DNA of 64,000 nucleotides from Granulosicoccus sp045110515 (GTDB lineage: Bacteria; Pseudomonadota; Gammaproteobacteria; Granulosicoccales; Granulosicoccaceae), in contig JBGCGD010000013.1 in NCBI GenBank assembly GCA_045110515.1, forward strand, positions 35,618 through 99,617, in the 5' to 3' direction. A program made the position numbers and the translations under genes. The notes under the pieces are model-generated. The model saw nothing but the letters and a program-made list of their open reading frames with translations, was not told the DNA's origin and did no database searches. This document shows positions 8,411 to 17,413 of this stretch, piece after piece; position 1 is the stretch's first letter, and every line of letters begins with the position of its first letter.

Positions 8411-9370
8411 TTGCTTGACCCTGTGCAGATCTTGGACGCAATAGATAGCGCGGGATACAGGACTGACGGCCGAGTGAGTGCTTTAAACAGTTACGAAAAC
8501 CGGGTCTATTCCATCGGCCTCGACGATGGACAGTCCATCATTGCAAAATTTTACCGCCCGGAGCGCTGGAGCGATGATGCTATTGTCGAAGAACATGCAT
8601 TCTGCGATGCGTTGAGTGAACGGGATCTGCCTGTAATCACCGCCATAAAAAACGTAGCCGGCGACTCTCTGCATCATTCCGGCCCATTTCGCTTCAGCCT
8701 TTACCCCAAAGCAGGCGGTCGTCCACCTGAATTAGACAACCCTGAACATCTGGCTGTCATAGGACGGACTATCGGTAGGTTACATCTCGCAGCGGAAACA
8801 TTTCCTTTGCAGCACAGAGCGTTTATTGACGCCACGCGTTTTGGCGACGACTGCGCAGATTATCTGTTAGATTCCAACATTCTGCCCGCCGAACAGGCGC
8901 ACATTTATGAATCGGTAGTGGATGATTTATTGCCCGAAGTACACGATTGTCTAGATGCAGTGGACTATCGGGAAATCTCACTGCACGGGGATTTTCACCC
9001 AGGCAACATACTGTGGGCCAGCAATGGAACCCCACATTTACTGGACTTTGATGACATCGCCACTGGGCCCGCCATGCAAGACCTGTGGATGTTTGTCTCC
9101 GGGGAGCGTCAATATGCGCAAGCCCGTCTAGCTGATTTGCTGGATGGCTACAACGAGTTCAGACCTTTTGACGACCGGGAAATAGCCCTTATCGAACCTT
9201 TGAGAACGTTGCGCATTATTCACTACGCCGCGTGGATAGCCAAACGCTGGGAAGATCCAGCTTTCGTTAAGGCCTTTCCATTCTTCGCTGAGGCCCGGTT
9301 TTGGGACGAGCACATAGAAAGTTTGCGAGAACAGAGGGCCGCACTCGATGAACCTTGGTTATCGTATTAA
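8411..9370 (+). CDS. srkA: Stress response kinase A (YihE/RdoA family)
   Basis: APH-type Ser/Thr protein kinase; in E. coli SrkA counters stress-induced programmed death and is Cpx-controlled. Protein of 319 aa with the kinase-like motifs ISLHGDFHPGNILW (catalytic loop) and LLDFDDIATGPAMQDLW (metal-binding DFD segment), typical of YihE. The assigned start is TTG (8411). The frame stays open upstream without ATG or GTG, and there is no strong ribosome binding site, so the N-terminus is approximate. The gene is followed by a strong hairpin at 9378-9411. A CpxR/CpxA pair lies at 46545-48610, but I saw no CpxR box here. Confidence 0.9.
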   Translation: MLDPVQILDAIDSAGYRTDGRVSALNSYENRVYSIGLDDGQSIIAKFYRPERWSDDAIVEEHAFCDALSERDLPVITAIKNVAGDSLHHSGPFRFSLYPKAGGRPPELDNPEHLAVIGRTIGRLHLAAETFPLQHRAFIDATRFGDDCADYLLDSNILPAEQAHIYESVVDDLLPEVHDCLDAVDYREISLHGDFHPGNILWASNGTPHLLDFDDIATGPAMQDLWMFVSGERQYAQARLADLLDGYNEFRPFDDREIALIEPLRTLRIIHYAAWIAKRWEDPAFVKAFPFFAEARFWDEHIESLREQRAALDEPWLSY

Positions 9371-9377
9371 GGATATA

Positions 9378-9411
9378 AATGCGTCCCTTTCCTTTGAGCA
9401 AGGGACGCATT
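9378..9411. terminator. Bidirectional hairpin between convergent genes
   Basis: Perfect 12-bp inverted repeat: AATGCGTCCCTT at 9378-9389 and its complement at 9400-9411, with a 10-base loop. It lies 7 bases after the srkA stop and between srkA (+) and the minus-strand gene ending at 9466. Flanks are A/T-rich on the left (minus-strand exit) and weaker on the right, so it may work best for the minus-strand transcript. Confidence 0.75.
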
Positions 9412-9465
9412 GTTCGGAGTTGGCGGCGTTTGATTTAAAAAAATCAATAGAACGTCTGTTGCAAT

Positions 9466-9912
9466 TTAGGCAACGTTAAACATCAGCTGGCCTTTGCCAT
9501 AGTTCCCAAGATCAATGTCAAACTCGAATGAACTACCTTGAATTGACTCATCATTGCTTGCATCAACTGATACGAGCTTCAAATGGCTTGATTTATCGTC
9601 CATCAGAAGACTAGAGAACATATTCATAACTTCATACAAATTGTCGGTGGCCATCTGGGATAGCTCATTGTCTTCAACCATGGCCTCAGCGCCACCTGGC
9701 GGAATCATAGATAGAGCACAACCCAACGCAGCAGCGGTTGGCAAGGCACAGCGGCAAGTTGCAACCTCCTTGCCCTCATCATCAACGTACATTGCTGTGT
9801 GGCTCATCGAACTGGCATCAACCCCCGATGCCACTGCAGCCGAGGCATCGGCACCAAGAATCATGTTGATCATACTGGCTAATTCGGACGCTTCCGGATC
9901 TTTAAATGCCAT
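9466..9912 (-). CDS. Uncharacterised protein paired with a CheY-like regulator, possibly CheX-like
   Basis: Protein of 148 aa, acidic, no signal peptide or membrane segment. I do not recognise it with certainty. Features include a helix-like start (PEASELASMINMILG), a CRCALPTAAALGCALSMIPPGG stretch, and NLYEVMNMFSSLL, reminiscent of the helices in the CheC/CheX/FliY phosphatase fold, where an E..N pair acts. Its start follows the CheY-like gene by only 2 bases, so the two are surely cotranscribed. A phosphatase or output partner for that receiver is a reasonable guess, not a demonstrated function. Confidence 0.7.
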   Translation of the reverse strand: MAFKDPEASELASMINMILGADASAAVASGVDASSMSHTAMYVDDEGKEVATCRCALPTAAALGCALSMIPPGGAEAMVEDNELSQMATDNLYEVMNMFSSLLMDDKSSHLKLVSVDASNDESIQGSSFEFDIDLGNYGKGQLMFNVA

Positions 9913-9914
9913 GA

Positions 9915-10277
9915 TTAACCTACCACCGGTCTTAGGGCTTTTTCAAAAGACTCAGCTGTGAACGGCTTAGCAACCAAGAACTGAGCACCGGCCTCTTTAG
10001 CTTCAGCGCGCATTTCTGCCGTTGATTCGGTAGTAACAAAGCCGAACTTCACGGAATTTCCAGCCGCTCTAATTGCCCTCAAGAAATCAATACCATTCAT
10101 TTCAGGCATGTTCCAATCACACAGAACAAGCTGTGGCCCATAATCATCGATTTTTTCGAGCGCTATCGAACCATCTTCTGCCTCTTCAAACTCCATATTG
10201 TCGAAGCCAGCCTGTTTAAGAGTTCGCTTTACGATCATTCGCATGGATTTAGAATCGTCAACTATCATCACTTTCAT
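9915..10277 (-). CDS. Single-domain CheY-like response regulator
   Basis: Stand-alone receiver domain of 120 aa with no output domain. It has the acidic pair IVDDS (residues 7-8), phospho-acceptor Asp54 in LCDWNMPEMNG, a Thr in FVTTES, and Lys in VAKPF. Such proteins act in chemotaxis or as phosphorelay intermediates. No cheA, cheW or flagellar genes are in the window, so its kinase lies elsewhere. It is followed directly by the 148-aa protein at 9466-9912. The 99 bases upstream, between it and the fabB stop, may carry a promoter. Confidence 0.93.
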   Translation of the reverse strand: MKVMIVDDSKSMRMIVKRTLKQAGFDNMEFEEAEDGSIALEKIDDYGPQLVLCDWNMPEMNGIDFLRAIRAAGNSVKFGFVTTESTAEMRAEAKEAGAQFLVAKPFTAESFEKALRPVVG

Positions 10278-10376
10278 AAAATTCTGACCAAATTTACACA
10301 GATATTCCTATATCGGCAGGCAAATTGGATCTTTAAACTTCACGATCGAGACAGAGAAATTCTATGTGAACTCGCT

Positions 10377-11588
10377 CTAAATTTTACGGAAAACCAAGGA
10401 AGCATTTGTGCCACCAAAACCGAAACTGTTCGACATAACGGTGTCCATCTCAGGATTGTCGATTCTAGTACGGACAATTGGCATACCTTCAGCCGCTTCA
10501 TCGAGGTTGTCGATATGCGCGGATTCTGCGATGAATCCTGCTTGCTGCATCAGTAACGTATAGATAGCCTCTTGAACGCCTGCTGCTCCCAGAGAATGGC
10601 CAGACAAGGATTTGGTAGAGCCAATATGTGGGATCGCATCACCAAAAGCGGCTTTAACGGCGCCTAGTTCTGCGATATCGCCCACGGGAGTACTGGTTCC
10701 ATGTGCGTTAATGTAATTGATAGGTGAATCAACGGTTGCACTGGCTAACTGCATGCATCGAGCGGCTCCTTCTCCGGATGGTGCGACCATGTCGTGACCA
10801 TCGGATGTTGCTCCATAGCCAACTACTTCGGCATAAATGGTAGCACCACGCGCTTTTGCTACTTCCAGTTCTTCAACAACCACCATACCGCCACCACCAG
10901 CAATGACGAAACCATCTCTGTTGGCGTCGTAGGCTCGTGAAGCAATCTCTGGTGTATCATTGTACTGAGTTGATAACGCACCCATCGCGTCAAATAAACA
11001 ACTCAAAGTCCAATGTTCTTCTTCGCCGCCACCGGCGAAAACACGGTCCTGCTTACCTAGTTGAATGAGTTCTAGAGCATTGCCAATACAATGCGCACTG
11101 GTAGAACAGGCAGACGATATTGAGTAATTTATACCTTTGATTTTGAAGGGCGTTGCCAAACAAGCTGACACGGTACTACCCATGGTCTGCGTTACCCGGT
11201 AAGGGCCGACACGTCGAATACCGCGATCGCGAAGGATGTCCGCGGATTCAACTTGACTCAACGACGAGCCGCCGCCCGAACCCGCAATAATTCCAGTTCG
11301 AATATTAGAAACTTCTTCAGGTGTCAGACCAGCATCTTCAATGGCATCTTGCATGGCCAGGTAGGCGTAGGCCGCTGCCCCGCCCATAAACCGGAACTGC
11401 TTGCGGTCGATGGCTTCTTTCAGGTCTAGGTCGGGTGCTGCTGCCACATGGCTACGCATTCCCATTTCCTTATAAATTTCACGAGTGGTGATGCCGGATC
11501 TTGCTTCCCGCAAAGACTCTGTCACCGATGCTTTATCGTTTCCCAGGCACGACTTGATACCAATGCCGGTGATAACCGCTCTACGCAT
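10377..11588 (-). CDS. fabB: 3-oxoacyl-ACP synthase I
   Basis: Elongating condensing enzyme needed for unsaturated fatty acids. At 403 aa it is full length, with the thiolase-fold triad: nucleophile Cys in SSACSTSAH (near residue 160), His in NAHGTSTPVGD, and His in SLSGHSLGAAG, plus GFGGTNASLV at the C-terminus. The neighbour and the N-terminus MRRAVITGIG fit FabB rather than FabF. It lies 12 bases downstream of fabA on the same strand, the usual pairing in gammaproteobacteria. Confidence 0.97.
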   Translation of the reverse strand: MRRAVITGIGIKSCLGNDKASVTESLREARSGITTREIYKEMGMRSHVAAAPDLDLKEAIDRKQFRFMGGAAAYAYLAMQDAIEDAGLTPEEVSNIRTGIIAGSGGGSSLSQVESADILRDRGIRRVGPYRVTQTMGSTVSACLATPFKIKGINYSISSACSTSAHCIGNALELIQLGKQDRVFAGGGEEEHWTLSCLFDAMGALSTQYNDTPEIASRAYDANRDGFVIAGGGGMVVVEELEVAKARGATIYAEVVGYGATSDGHDMVAPSGEGAARCMQLASATVDSPINYINAHGTSTPVGDIAELGAVKAAFGDAIPHIGSTKSLSGHSLGAAGVQEAIYTLLMQQAGFIAESAHIDNLDEAAEGMPIVRTRIDNPEMDTVMSNSFGFGGTNASLVFRKI

Positions 11589-11600
11589 AATAAATACTCG

Positions 11601-12131
11601 TTAGAAATCTTCTGTAGATGTGAATAAACCAACGCGCAGATCACGGGCCGTATAAATTTCTCGGTCGTCTACGAGCATGCGGGCATCACCAATGCCCATA
11701 ACCAGTTTTCTCTCAATAAGCCGCGTCATGGAAATTTCATAGCGGACTCGCTCAGCCTTGGGTAGAACCTGACCGAAGAATTTAACCTCTCCCGCACCAA
11801 GCGCCCTGCCTCGCCCGGGGTTACCTTTCCAGCCTAAGAAAAAACCAATGAGTTGCCACATACAGTCAAGCCCTAAACAACCCGGCATGACTGGATCGCC
11901 CCGGAAATGACAATCAAAAAACCATAAATCCGGAGTGATATCGAGCTCTGCAATAATTTCACCCTTACCGGCGGCACCGCCGTCGGCGGTAATGCTCGTG
12001 ATTCGATCGAACATGAGCATGTTGGGCAATGGCAAACGGGCATTACCCTCGCCAAATAACTCACCGTTACCGCAGGCTATGAGCTCATCACGATCAAATG
12101 AGTGTCGATTGGAAAGATCTGGGGGATTCAT
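11601..12131 (-). CDS. fabA: 3-hydroxydecanoyl-ACP dehydratase/isomerase
   Basis: Introduces the cis double bond at the C10 stage, the branch point for anaerobic unsaturated fatty acid synthesis. Protein of 176 aa, hotdog fold, with WFFDCHFRGDPVMPGCLGLD, which contains the catalytic His and Asp of FabA, and LMFDRI near the N-terminus. It is 3 bases downstream of the DUF4197 gene and 12 bases upstream of fabB, so a bioY-DUF4197-fabA-fabB operon is likely. Confidence 0.98.
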   Translation of the reverse strand: MNPPDLSNRHSFDRDELIACGNGELFGEGNARLPLPNMLMFDRITSITADGGAAGKGEIIAELDITPDLWFFDCHFRGDPVMPGCLGLDCMWQLIGFFLGWKGNPGRGRALGAGEVKFFGQVLPKAERVRYEISMTRLIERKLVMGIGDARMLVDDREIYTARDLRVGLFTSTEDF

Positions 12132-12134
12132 AAG

Positions 12135-12893
12135 TTAGCTTCCGCCGAACACGCGCTGCAGAATCTGCGAGGTGCGCTTAATAGGATTTTCACGTATCGC
12201 TTTTTCCTCTTCAGCCAGATAGTGAAAGATTCCACCCGAACCTTTTTCTACGACGTGACTTGTGAGGTCCGCATCCACTTTTGGCGCAAACGGAATGGCG
12301 TTGTATTTTTTTAGTAACTTGTTGAATGTGCTAACAGCGCCAACGTCGGCAAGTGCTCCATCGACGATGGGACGCATTTGAGCCTGTAAGTCTGCCCCTG
12401 TTTTACTGCGAAAATATTCAGTTGCAGCATCATCAGGGCCTTGCAAAATACCTTTGGCATCGTCAACGCTCATGTCTTGAATTGCGCCGACAAAAAGAGC
12501 ACGGGCTTTGGGCGTTGCTTGTTCAGCGGCTTCGTTGAGTTTTAGCTCAAGCTCGTCAAATGAGCTTTCAAGTCCGACTTTTTTTGCCACGTTACGGGCT
12601 TTCACCAAAGACTTGGGCAATGGGATGCGTATAGCGGGGTCACCGCTAAAACCCTTTGCCGCCCCAAGTTGATCAACCACGGCATTTGATCCCGTGGTTA
12701 ATGCTTCTTTTAAGCCTTTGGTGATTTCATCTGAACTTAACGACGCGCCCAGTGAACCACCGCCCGAGCCACTAGTGCTGCTTTCGATAGCCGCTTTTGC
12801 CGCATCTTTTAGATCATCCAGCTTAAGACCCGCGGCACACGCCGTCGAACCCAAAGCAAGACTTAGAAGTACAGCACTAGCTTGTTTGATCAC
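12135..12893 (-). CDS. DUF4197 family exported protein
   Basis: Protein of 252 aa beginning with a signal peptide (ASAVLLSLALGSTACAAG). The Cys before the cleavage site lacks a canonical lipobox, so a soluble periplasmic protein is more likely than a lipoprotein. The mature part, with GLKEALTTGSNAVVDQLG, IRIPLPKSL, DAKGILQG and TSQILQRVFGG, is typical of DUF4197, a family of unknown role. The start is GTG (12893) and overlaps the bioY stop as GTGA, indicating translational coupling. Its link to fatty acid genes here is positional only. Confidence 0.88.
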   Translation of the reverse strand: MIKQASAVLLSLALGSTACAAGLKLDDLKDAAKAAIESSTSGSGGGSLGASLSSDEITKGLKEALTTGSNAVVDQLGAAKGFSGDPAIRIPLPKSLVKARNVAKKVGLESSFDELELKLNEAAEQATPKARALFVGAIQDMSVDDAKGILQGPDDAATEYFRSKTGADLQAQMRPIVDGALADVGAVSTFNKLLKKYNAIPFAPKVDADLTSHVVEKGSGGIFHYLAEEEKAIRENPIKRTSQILQRVFGGS

Positions 12894-13501
12894 TTAAGTA
12901 GTTTCCACAGAGTTGGCAATACTGCCGCCGCTATTAGGATTTTGGCTAAGTCACCTAGTAAGAACGGCGTCATGCCCCAAGCCAGTACCGGCTTGTCCCA
13001 ACCGACGATACTTCCTAACCAGGCAATACCAAAAGCATAGATAATGACGTTTCCGATAACCATGGCGGCAATCGTTGTCACTACAGATCTGTCCCATCGA
13101 CGCTCAGCCAGCATACCAGTGGCATAGGCCGCCACGATAAAGCCGAGCAGGTAGCCGCCGGTCGTGCCCAACATGTAGGCCAGTCCAATTCCCTTTTCAG
13201 GTGTGCCTGCGAAAACGGGTAATCCCATTGCTCCCTGCGCCAAGTAGGCGACAACAGCCGCTGCACCCAATCTTGGGCCCAACACCATACCCAGAGCCAG
13301 AACAACCAGCGTTTGCAAGGTCATAGGAACCGGGTAGAAAGGAATAGAGGCCTTTGCGGACAAGGTCAACAAAATGCTGCCAACAACCACGGCCGCGATG
13401 TTTCGCACCCAGGTTGCGGTGACAGTATTGGTAGCAGGAACTAGCTGATCCAGTAAAGTAGCAGCAGAATTCAATGACTGATCAGCGTTTGCGGTCGCCA
13501 T
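12890..13501 (-). CDS. bioY: BioY-type biotin transporter (S component)
   Basis: Membrane protein of 203 aa with about six helices and BioY signatures: FYPVPMTLQTLVVLALGMVLG, AYLAQGAMGLPVFAG, GTTGGYLLGF, and LGDLAKILIAA. BioY is the substrate-binding S component of the ECF biotin importer and can work alone. No bioM or bioN lies nearby. The start at 13501 (MATANADQ) is chosen because a good ribosome binding site (CGGAGAC) precedes it. The frame is open further upstream to 13861 but that part does not resemble BioY. It overlaps the DUF4197 start by 4 bases. Confidence 0.92.
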   Translation of the reverse strand: MATANADQSLNSAATLLDQLVPATNTVTATWVRNIAAVVVGSILLTLSAKASIPFYPVPMTLQTLVVLALGMVLGPRLGAAAVVAYLAQGAMGLPVFAGTPEKGIGLAYMLGTTGGYLLGFIVAAYATGMLAERRWDRSVVTTIAAMVIGNVIIYAFGIAWLGSIVGWDKPVLAWGMTPFLLGDLAKILIAAAVLPTLWKLLK

Positions 13502-13841
13502 ATCGATGTGTGTCTCCGTTTGAAACAAGAAAGAGTGCCAAGATTCGTGAGAGTATATCAAAGCGCTGCCCCTAGCCCGACAATAGAAATCACCACAAGT
13601 CCTTATCCGACGACTTGAAGGAAACGTTTTTGCTCTCAGACCACCATTTCCCAGCCTATGTCGCCACGCCACAAGCGGCAGTGTAAAAGCGGCACCACCA
13701 AAGCTCAAACCAAAACCGGAACGCACAAAGCCGCTGCCCATAAAGCAAACACGCACTAGTGGGATTTTGCGTAGCGCCAACGCGGCCCAAACGGTATCGT
13801 ACGCAATGAATCCCCCCCACAGAATCATGCAGAGGCAGGTT
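13502..13841. other. Intergenic region between divergent bioY and DUF924 genes
   Basis: 340 bases without a supported gene. It separates the bioY start (minus) from the DUF924 start (plus) and should hold both promoters. I found no convincing sigma-70 pair, operator, or RNA structure. The minus strand is open across it in the bioY frame, but the predicted peptide has no recognised homology and no ribosome binding site logic. Confidence 0.5.
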
Positions 13842-14477
13842 ATGAGTTCAGACAAGTCCAAACAGATTAATGCTGTACTTGATGCTCAACACGTCCTTGA
13901 GACGTGGTTTAAAGACGATGACTCGGGACGCATGGACCTACCTCAGCCGAAGCGTTGGTTTATGGGGGGACAGAAGCTTGATGAATATTTAAAAGCTACC
14001 TACTCCACGACCTTGACAGCTGCGGCCAACGGCGAACTGGATCATTGGTTGGATGATGCTCAGTCTGCACTGGCATTTATTGTCTTGTTAGATCAGTTCA
14101 ATCGCAATATGAATCGAGGCACTGCGAAAGCATTTGCCTTAGATGCCAAAGCACTTGCTGTCAGCCGACAGGCCCTGGATCTGAACTACACATCACAGTA
14201 CACATTGACACAAAAGATGTTTTGCTACATGCCGTTCGAGCATGACGAATCATATGAATCTCAAAAGACTGCGGTGGAGCTTTTTCAACAACTGAAAAAT
14301 GATGCACCCGATGAATATAAAGAGTTTGCCGATGGAGCTTTGGCTTCCGCCATCGAACACCAGGAAATTGTGGAACAGTTCGGCCGCTACCCCCACAGAA
14401 ACAAAACTCTCGGCCGCGCAAATACCGACAAAGAGGAGCAGTGGCTAGCAGGAGACCATAAGAGCTTCGGTCAATGA
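13842..14477 (+). CDS. DUF924 family protein
   Basis: Cytosolic protein of 211 aa, TPR-like all-helical. DUF924 signatures: VLETWFKDDD, RWFMGGQKLDEYL, ALAFIVLLDQFNRNMNRGT, MFCYMPFEHDES, and RYPHRNKTLGRANTDKEEQWL. Function is unknown; the family is widespread in proteobacteria. The start at 13842 is preferred over ATGs at 13767, 13806 and 13827 because AGAGG sits 6 bases upstream and homology begins here. It converges on tag with 14 bases between stops. Confidence 0.9.
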   Translation: MSSDKSKQINAVLDAQHVLETWFKDDDSGRMDLPQPKRWFMGGQKLDEYLKATYSTTLTAAANGELDHWLDDAQSALAFIVLLDQFNRNMNRGTAKAFALDAKALAVSRQALDLNYTSQYTLTQKMFCYMPFEHDESYESQKTAVELFQQLKNDAPDEYKEFADGALASAIEHQEIVEQFGRYPHRNKTLGRANTDKEEQWLAGDHKSFGQ

Positions 14478-14491
14478 AGCCCTTAATGTTT

Positions 14492-15070
14492 TTATAACTT
14501 GACCTGCTTGTAACAAGGACAACTGATGAGATGATCGTTAACAAGCCCAGCAGCTTGCATGAACGCATAGCACGTGGTCGGGCCGACAAAAGAAAACCCC
14601 CGTCGTTTTAAGTCTTTGCTCATCTGTTTTGAAACGTCTGTACTACCGGGTACGTCACTGAGCTTGCGCACTTTATTATCTACCGGGGAGTTGCCTACAT
14701 ACTTCCATACGAAATCTGAAAACTCCTCCCCGGAATCTCTTAACCTAAGCAAGGCTTGGGCGTTTTTACGCACGGCGTACACTTTCTGTTTATGCCGGAC
14801 AATGGCTGGATTGACAGCAATTTTGTCAAGTTTTTCATCGCTAAATCGAGCGACTTTTTCAGGGGAGAATTCCGCAAATACTTTTCGATAGCCTTCGCGT
14901 TTATTTAATATGGTTATCCAACTCAGGCCAGCTTGTGCGCCTTCTAAGTTGATCATCTCAAACAAGTGTTGAGTGTCGAAATTGGGACGCCCCCATTCTT
15001 CGTCGTGGTATTGAATGTACAACTCACTACCCAGACACCAGCCACACTTTTCGTCTTCGGATTTTGCCAC
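14492..15070 (-). CDS. tag: DNA-3-methyladenine glycosylase I
   Basis: Base-excision enzyme removing 3-methyladenine. HhH-fold protein with Tag motifs: KCGWC and YHDEEWGRP at the N-terminus, NLEGAQAGLSWITILNKRE, FSFVGPTTCYAFMQAAG, and the C-terminal zinc ligands in DHLISCPCY (His and Cys with the N-terminal Cys and His). No ATG start exists; candidates are TTG 15097, GTG 15076 and GTG 15070. I chose 15070 (192 aa) because GAAGAG lies 8 bases upstream and the length matches the family. Confidence 0.93.
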   Translation of the reverse strand: MAKSEDEKCGWCLGSELYIQYHDEEWGRPNFDTQHLFEMINLEGAQAGLSWITILNKREGYRKVFAEFSPEKVARFSDEKLDKIAVNPAIVRHKQKVYAVRKNAQALLRLRDSGEEFSDFVWKYVGNSPVDNKVRKLSDVPGSTDVSKQMSKDLKRRGFSFVGPTTCYAFMQAAGLVNDHLISCPCYKQVKL

Positions 15071-15144
15071 TGTCACCGCTCTTCTACACCTGACCAAAGT
15101 GCAGCATACCTGAACGTTTGTGGTTAGCGAACGATGGGGGCTTA

Positions 15145-17241
15145 CTATCCGTTAGTGCCGGTCTTCGGCAGCACAGACGAACTAAGAGGCTCGTTCGCTG
15201 CAGCATCTTGCACGCCATATGGCCAATGCTGTAGCCAATCAACATATTTTGCTGAGTTGAGAGGCTTGCTAACGAAATAGCCTTGAGCGATATCGCAACC
15301 TGAAGCCTTCAGAAAATCGAGTTGCGATTCATCTTCGATACCTTCAGCGACCACTTTCATATTGAAGTGTTTTCCTAGGCCCAACACCGCTTCAACGATG
15401 GCAACATCATCGCCATCATTAGAAATATCAGTAATGAAAGCCTTATCAATTTTTAACGTATTCACTGGAAACTTCTTTAGGTAAGCAAGCGATGAATACC
15501 CGGTACCAAAATCATCAATAGCGAGCTTCAAACCGTGAGCACCGAGTTGATGTAGTGAATTAATAACCTCGGCCGGATCATGCATGACAGCACTTTCAGT
15601 GATTTCCAATTCAAGCAAATGAGGGGCTAGTTGGGAATCCTCTAGTGCTTTGCGCACCATGGGAAGTAGGTTTCCATCAGTAAACTGCACGGCAGAAATA
15701 TTAACGGCAACGTTCAAGCCAACGTACCCTAACTGCTGAAGCTCGTGCATCTTGTAGCACGCGGTTCGCAGTATCCATTCACCCAGTTCGATGATCATGC
15801 CTGTTTCTTCGGCAACCGGGACAAAGTCTTCCGGTGATATGTAACCACGTGTTGGATGTTTCCATCTCACCAGAGCTTCTGCGCCAGTAGCCTCTTTCGT
15901 ATGTATGTTGATCTTCGGCTGGTAGTGAACTTCAAACTGCTCTTCTTGCAAAGCCACCTTTAGGTCTTCTTCTAAACACATTCGATTAGTGAGGCTTTTA
16001 CGCATTTTCTCAGTAAACATCTGGTACTGAGCTTTTCCCTGGCCCTTAGCTTCTTGTAAAGCAACTGACGCATTGTTGACTATCTCTTCCCCTAACAACT
16101 CATCTTCTTGGCTAACTAATACATCATTGGGAAAACGAGAAATTCCAACAGAGACGGCAGTCTTGAGTGTGAAACCTCTATATTCATAGGGCTCAGACAC
16201 TACCTTCATGATGCGCTGGGCAATTTTTTCTATTGATTCTGTATCACTGACATCTTGCTGCAATACAACAAACTCATCGCCGTCAAGCCTTGCGATCAAG
16301 TCAACTTCAGAAACTTGATTGCGCAATCGATTGGACACTTCGATGACCATCTTATCGCCAATCAAATTACCGTATTGATCATTAAAGAACTTAAAGTTAT
16401 CGAAATCGATTAAGAACACTGAAAACGAACGGTCGTCGGAAATCGAGGCACGCACCGTTTTCTTCAGCGCATCCTCGAACATCAACCGGTTAGGCAAATG
16501 TGTTAAAGGATCGTGGTGCGCGGCAAATTCAAGGTACTGCTGCTTTACCTTAACTTGCCTTTCTGACCTACGTTGCCCGTCTATAAGGTTGTTGATTTCC
16601 TGTGCAAGAGGCCTGAGGTCTACCCTTTCTGGAAGGGCAATGAGCTCAGGTGCTCGGCCCTGACTTTCCTCGCGGCTAGTTCTGAGCGCGTCAATCAATT
16701 TCTCCATGGGGTACACATAAAACCTAAAAACCCCCATCATGACCACGGATGCCGCCAACATACTTGTAAACAAGGCAAAGAAGAATTGTTGCAGGGCAAG
16801 TACGACTGTCCTGATAACATCCCGCCTGTTATCTACGTAGGCAATAACCTTCAGTGTTTCATCCGGCGTTTGCACAGCCCATTGGAAGTCAAGCGTGTAG
16901 TTGTTCACAGCAAGCTGTTCAAAAACACCGGAAAAGCGTGGTGTCTTGCCAGCGTTTAACAGCAAATCATCCGAGCTGCTGAGAATGAGCATCCCGACCA
17001 AGGATTCATCAAACAATAAATCTGGAAGTTTTTCAAATTGTCGATCTACTCGCAGTATCTGCTCATTGACCTTAGCTTGCTGCATGGCGCGCTGCTGAAC
17101 TACCCTGTCATCGTGGTCGTTATACAGCCCACTGAGAAACACGACCCATTGACTTGTGAACAGGATCAACGCCACCGAACCAGCCATCAGACGGGCGGTC
17201 TTAGAGTGGTAGACGTTTAGCAGTTCTCGACGGAAATCCAA
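15145..17241 (-). CDS. Membrane-bound GGDEF-EAL cyclic-di-GMP protein
   Basis: Protein of 698 aa. Two transmembrane helices (about 15-37 and 150-172) flank a periplasmic sensor of about 115 residues. A cytosolic linker leads to a GGDEF domain (about 240-400) and an EAL domain (about 420-675). The GGDEF signature reads DGDEF (320-324), so the first Gly is replaced by Asp. Flanking motifs (FAAHDPLTHLPNR, FLIDFDNFKFFND) are intact. The EAL domain is complete: EALVRW (455-457), NISAVQF, EITESAVM, IDDFGTGYSSL and KIDKAFI, so phosphodiesterase activity is probable. Cyclase activity is uncertain; the domain may serve as a GTP-sensing regulator. It is single-gene, downstream of the groESL terminator. 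Confidence 0.94.
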   Translation of the reverse strand: MDFRRELLNVYHSKTARLMAGSVALILFTSQWVVFLSGLYNDHDDRVVQQRAMQQAKVNEQILRVDRQFEKLPDLLFDESLVGMLILSSSDDLLLNAGKTPRFSGVFEQLAVNNYTLDFQWAVQTPDETLKVIAYVDNRRDVIRTVVLALQQFFFALFTSMLAASVVMMGVFRFYVYPMEKLIDALRTSREESQGRAPELIALPERVDLRPLAQEINNLIDGQRRSERQVKVKQQYLEFAAHHDPLTHLPNRLMFEDALKKTVRASISDDRSFSVFLIDFDNFKFFNDQYGNLIGDKMVIEVSNRLRNQVSEVDLIARLDGDEFVVLQQDVSDTESIEKIAQRIMKVVSEPYEYRGFTLKTAVSVGISRFPNDVLVSQEDELLGEEIVNNASVALQEAKGQGKAQYQMFTEKMRKSLTNRMCLEEDLKVALQEEQFEVHYQPKINIHTKEATGAEALVRWKHPTRGYISPEDFVPVAEETGMIIELGEWILRTACYKMHELQQLGYVGLNVAVNISAVQFTDGNLLPMVRKALEDSQLAPHLLELEITESAVMHDPAEVINSLHQLGAHGLKLAIDDFGTGYSSLAYLKKFPVNTLKIDKAFITDISNDGDDVAIVEAVLGLGKHFNMKVVAEGIEDESQLDFLKASGCDIAQGYFVSKPLNSAKYVDWLQHWPYGVQDAAANEPLSSSVLPKTGTNG

Positions 17242-17351
17242 AAAAAGATCCTATGTGTGTCTCAATCAGGCAGAGCGAGTGCTCACCATTTACCTACGTA
17301 TCGGCACGGTGCGCCTGCCCTGAAGGTGGACTTACCGGAGCCTTGAAACGC

Positions 17352-17377
17352 AAAACCCCCGCTTAAGCGGGGGTTTT
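17352..17377 (-). terminator. Intrinsic terminator of groESL
   Basis: Perfect inverted repeat AAAACCCCCGC / GCGGGGGTTTT with a 4-base TTAA loop (11-bp stem). On the minus strand it ends in a T-run and lies about 60 bases past the groEL stop. It is symmetrical, so it could stop both strands, but the only transcript reaching it is groESL. Confidence 0.9.
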
Positions 17378-17413
17378 GGTACAACCAAGTGAGAATTAGC
17401 TCACATAATCAAT

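Noticed and set aside
13502..13861. Open frame upstream of bioY on the minus strand
   Set aside because: It overlaps the divergent DUF924 promoter and start, its peptide has no recognised domain, and a good ribosome binding site lies just before 13501.
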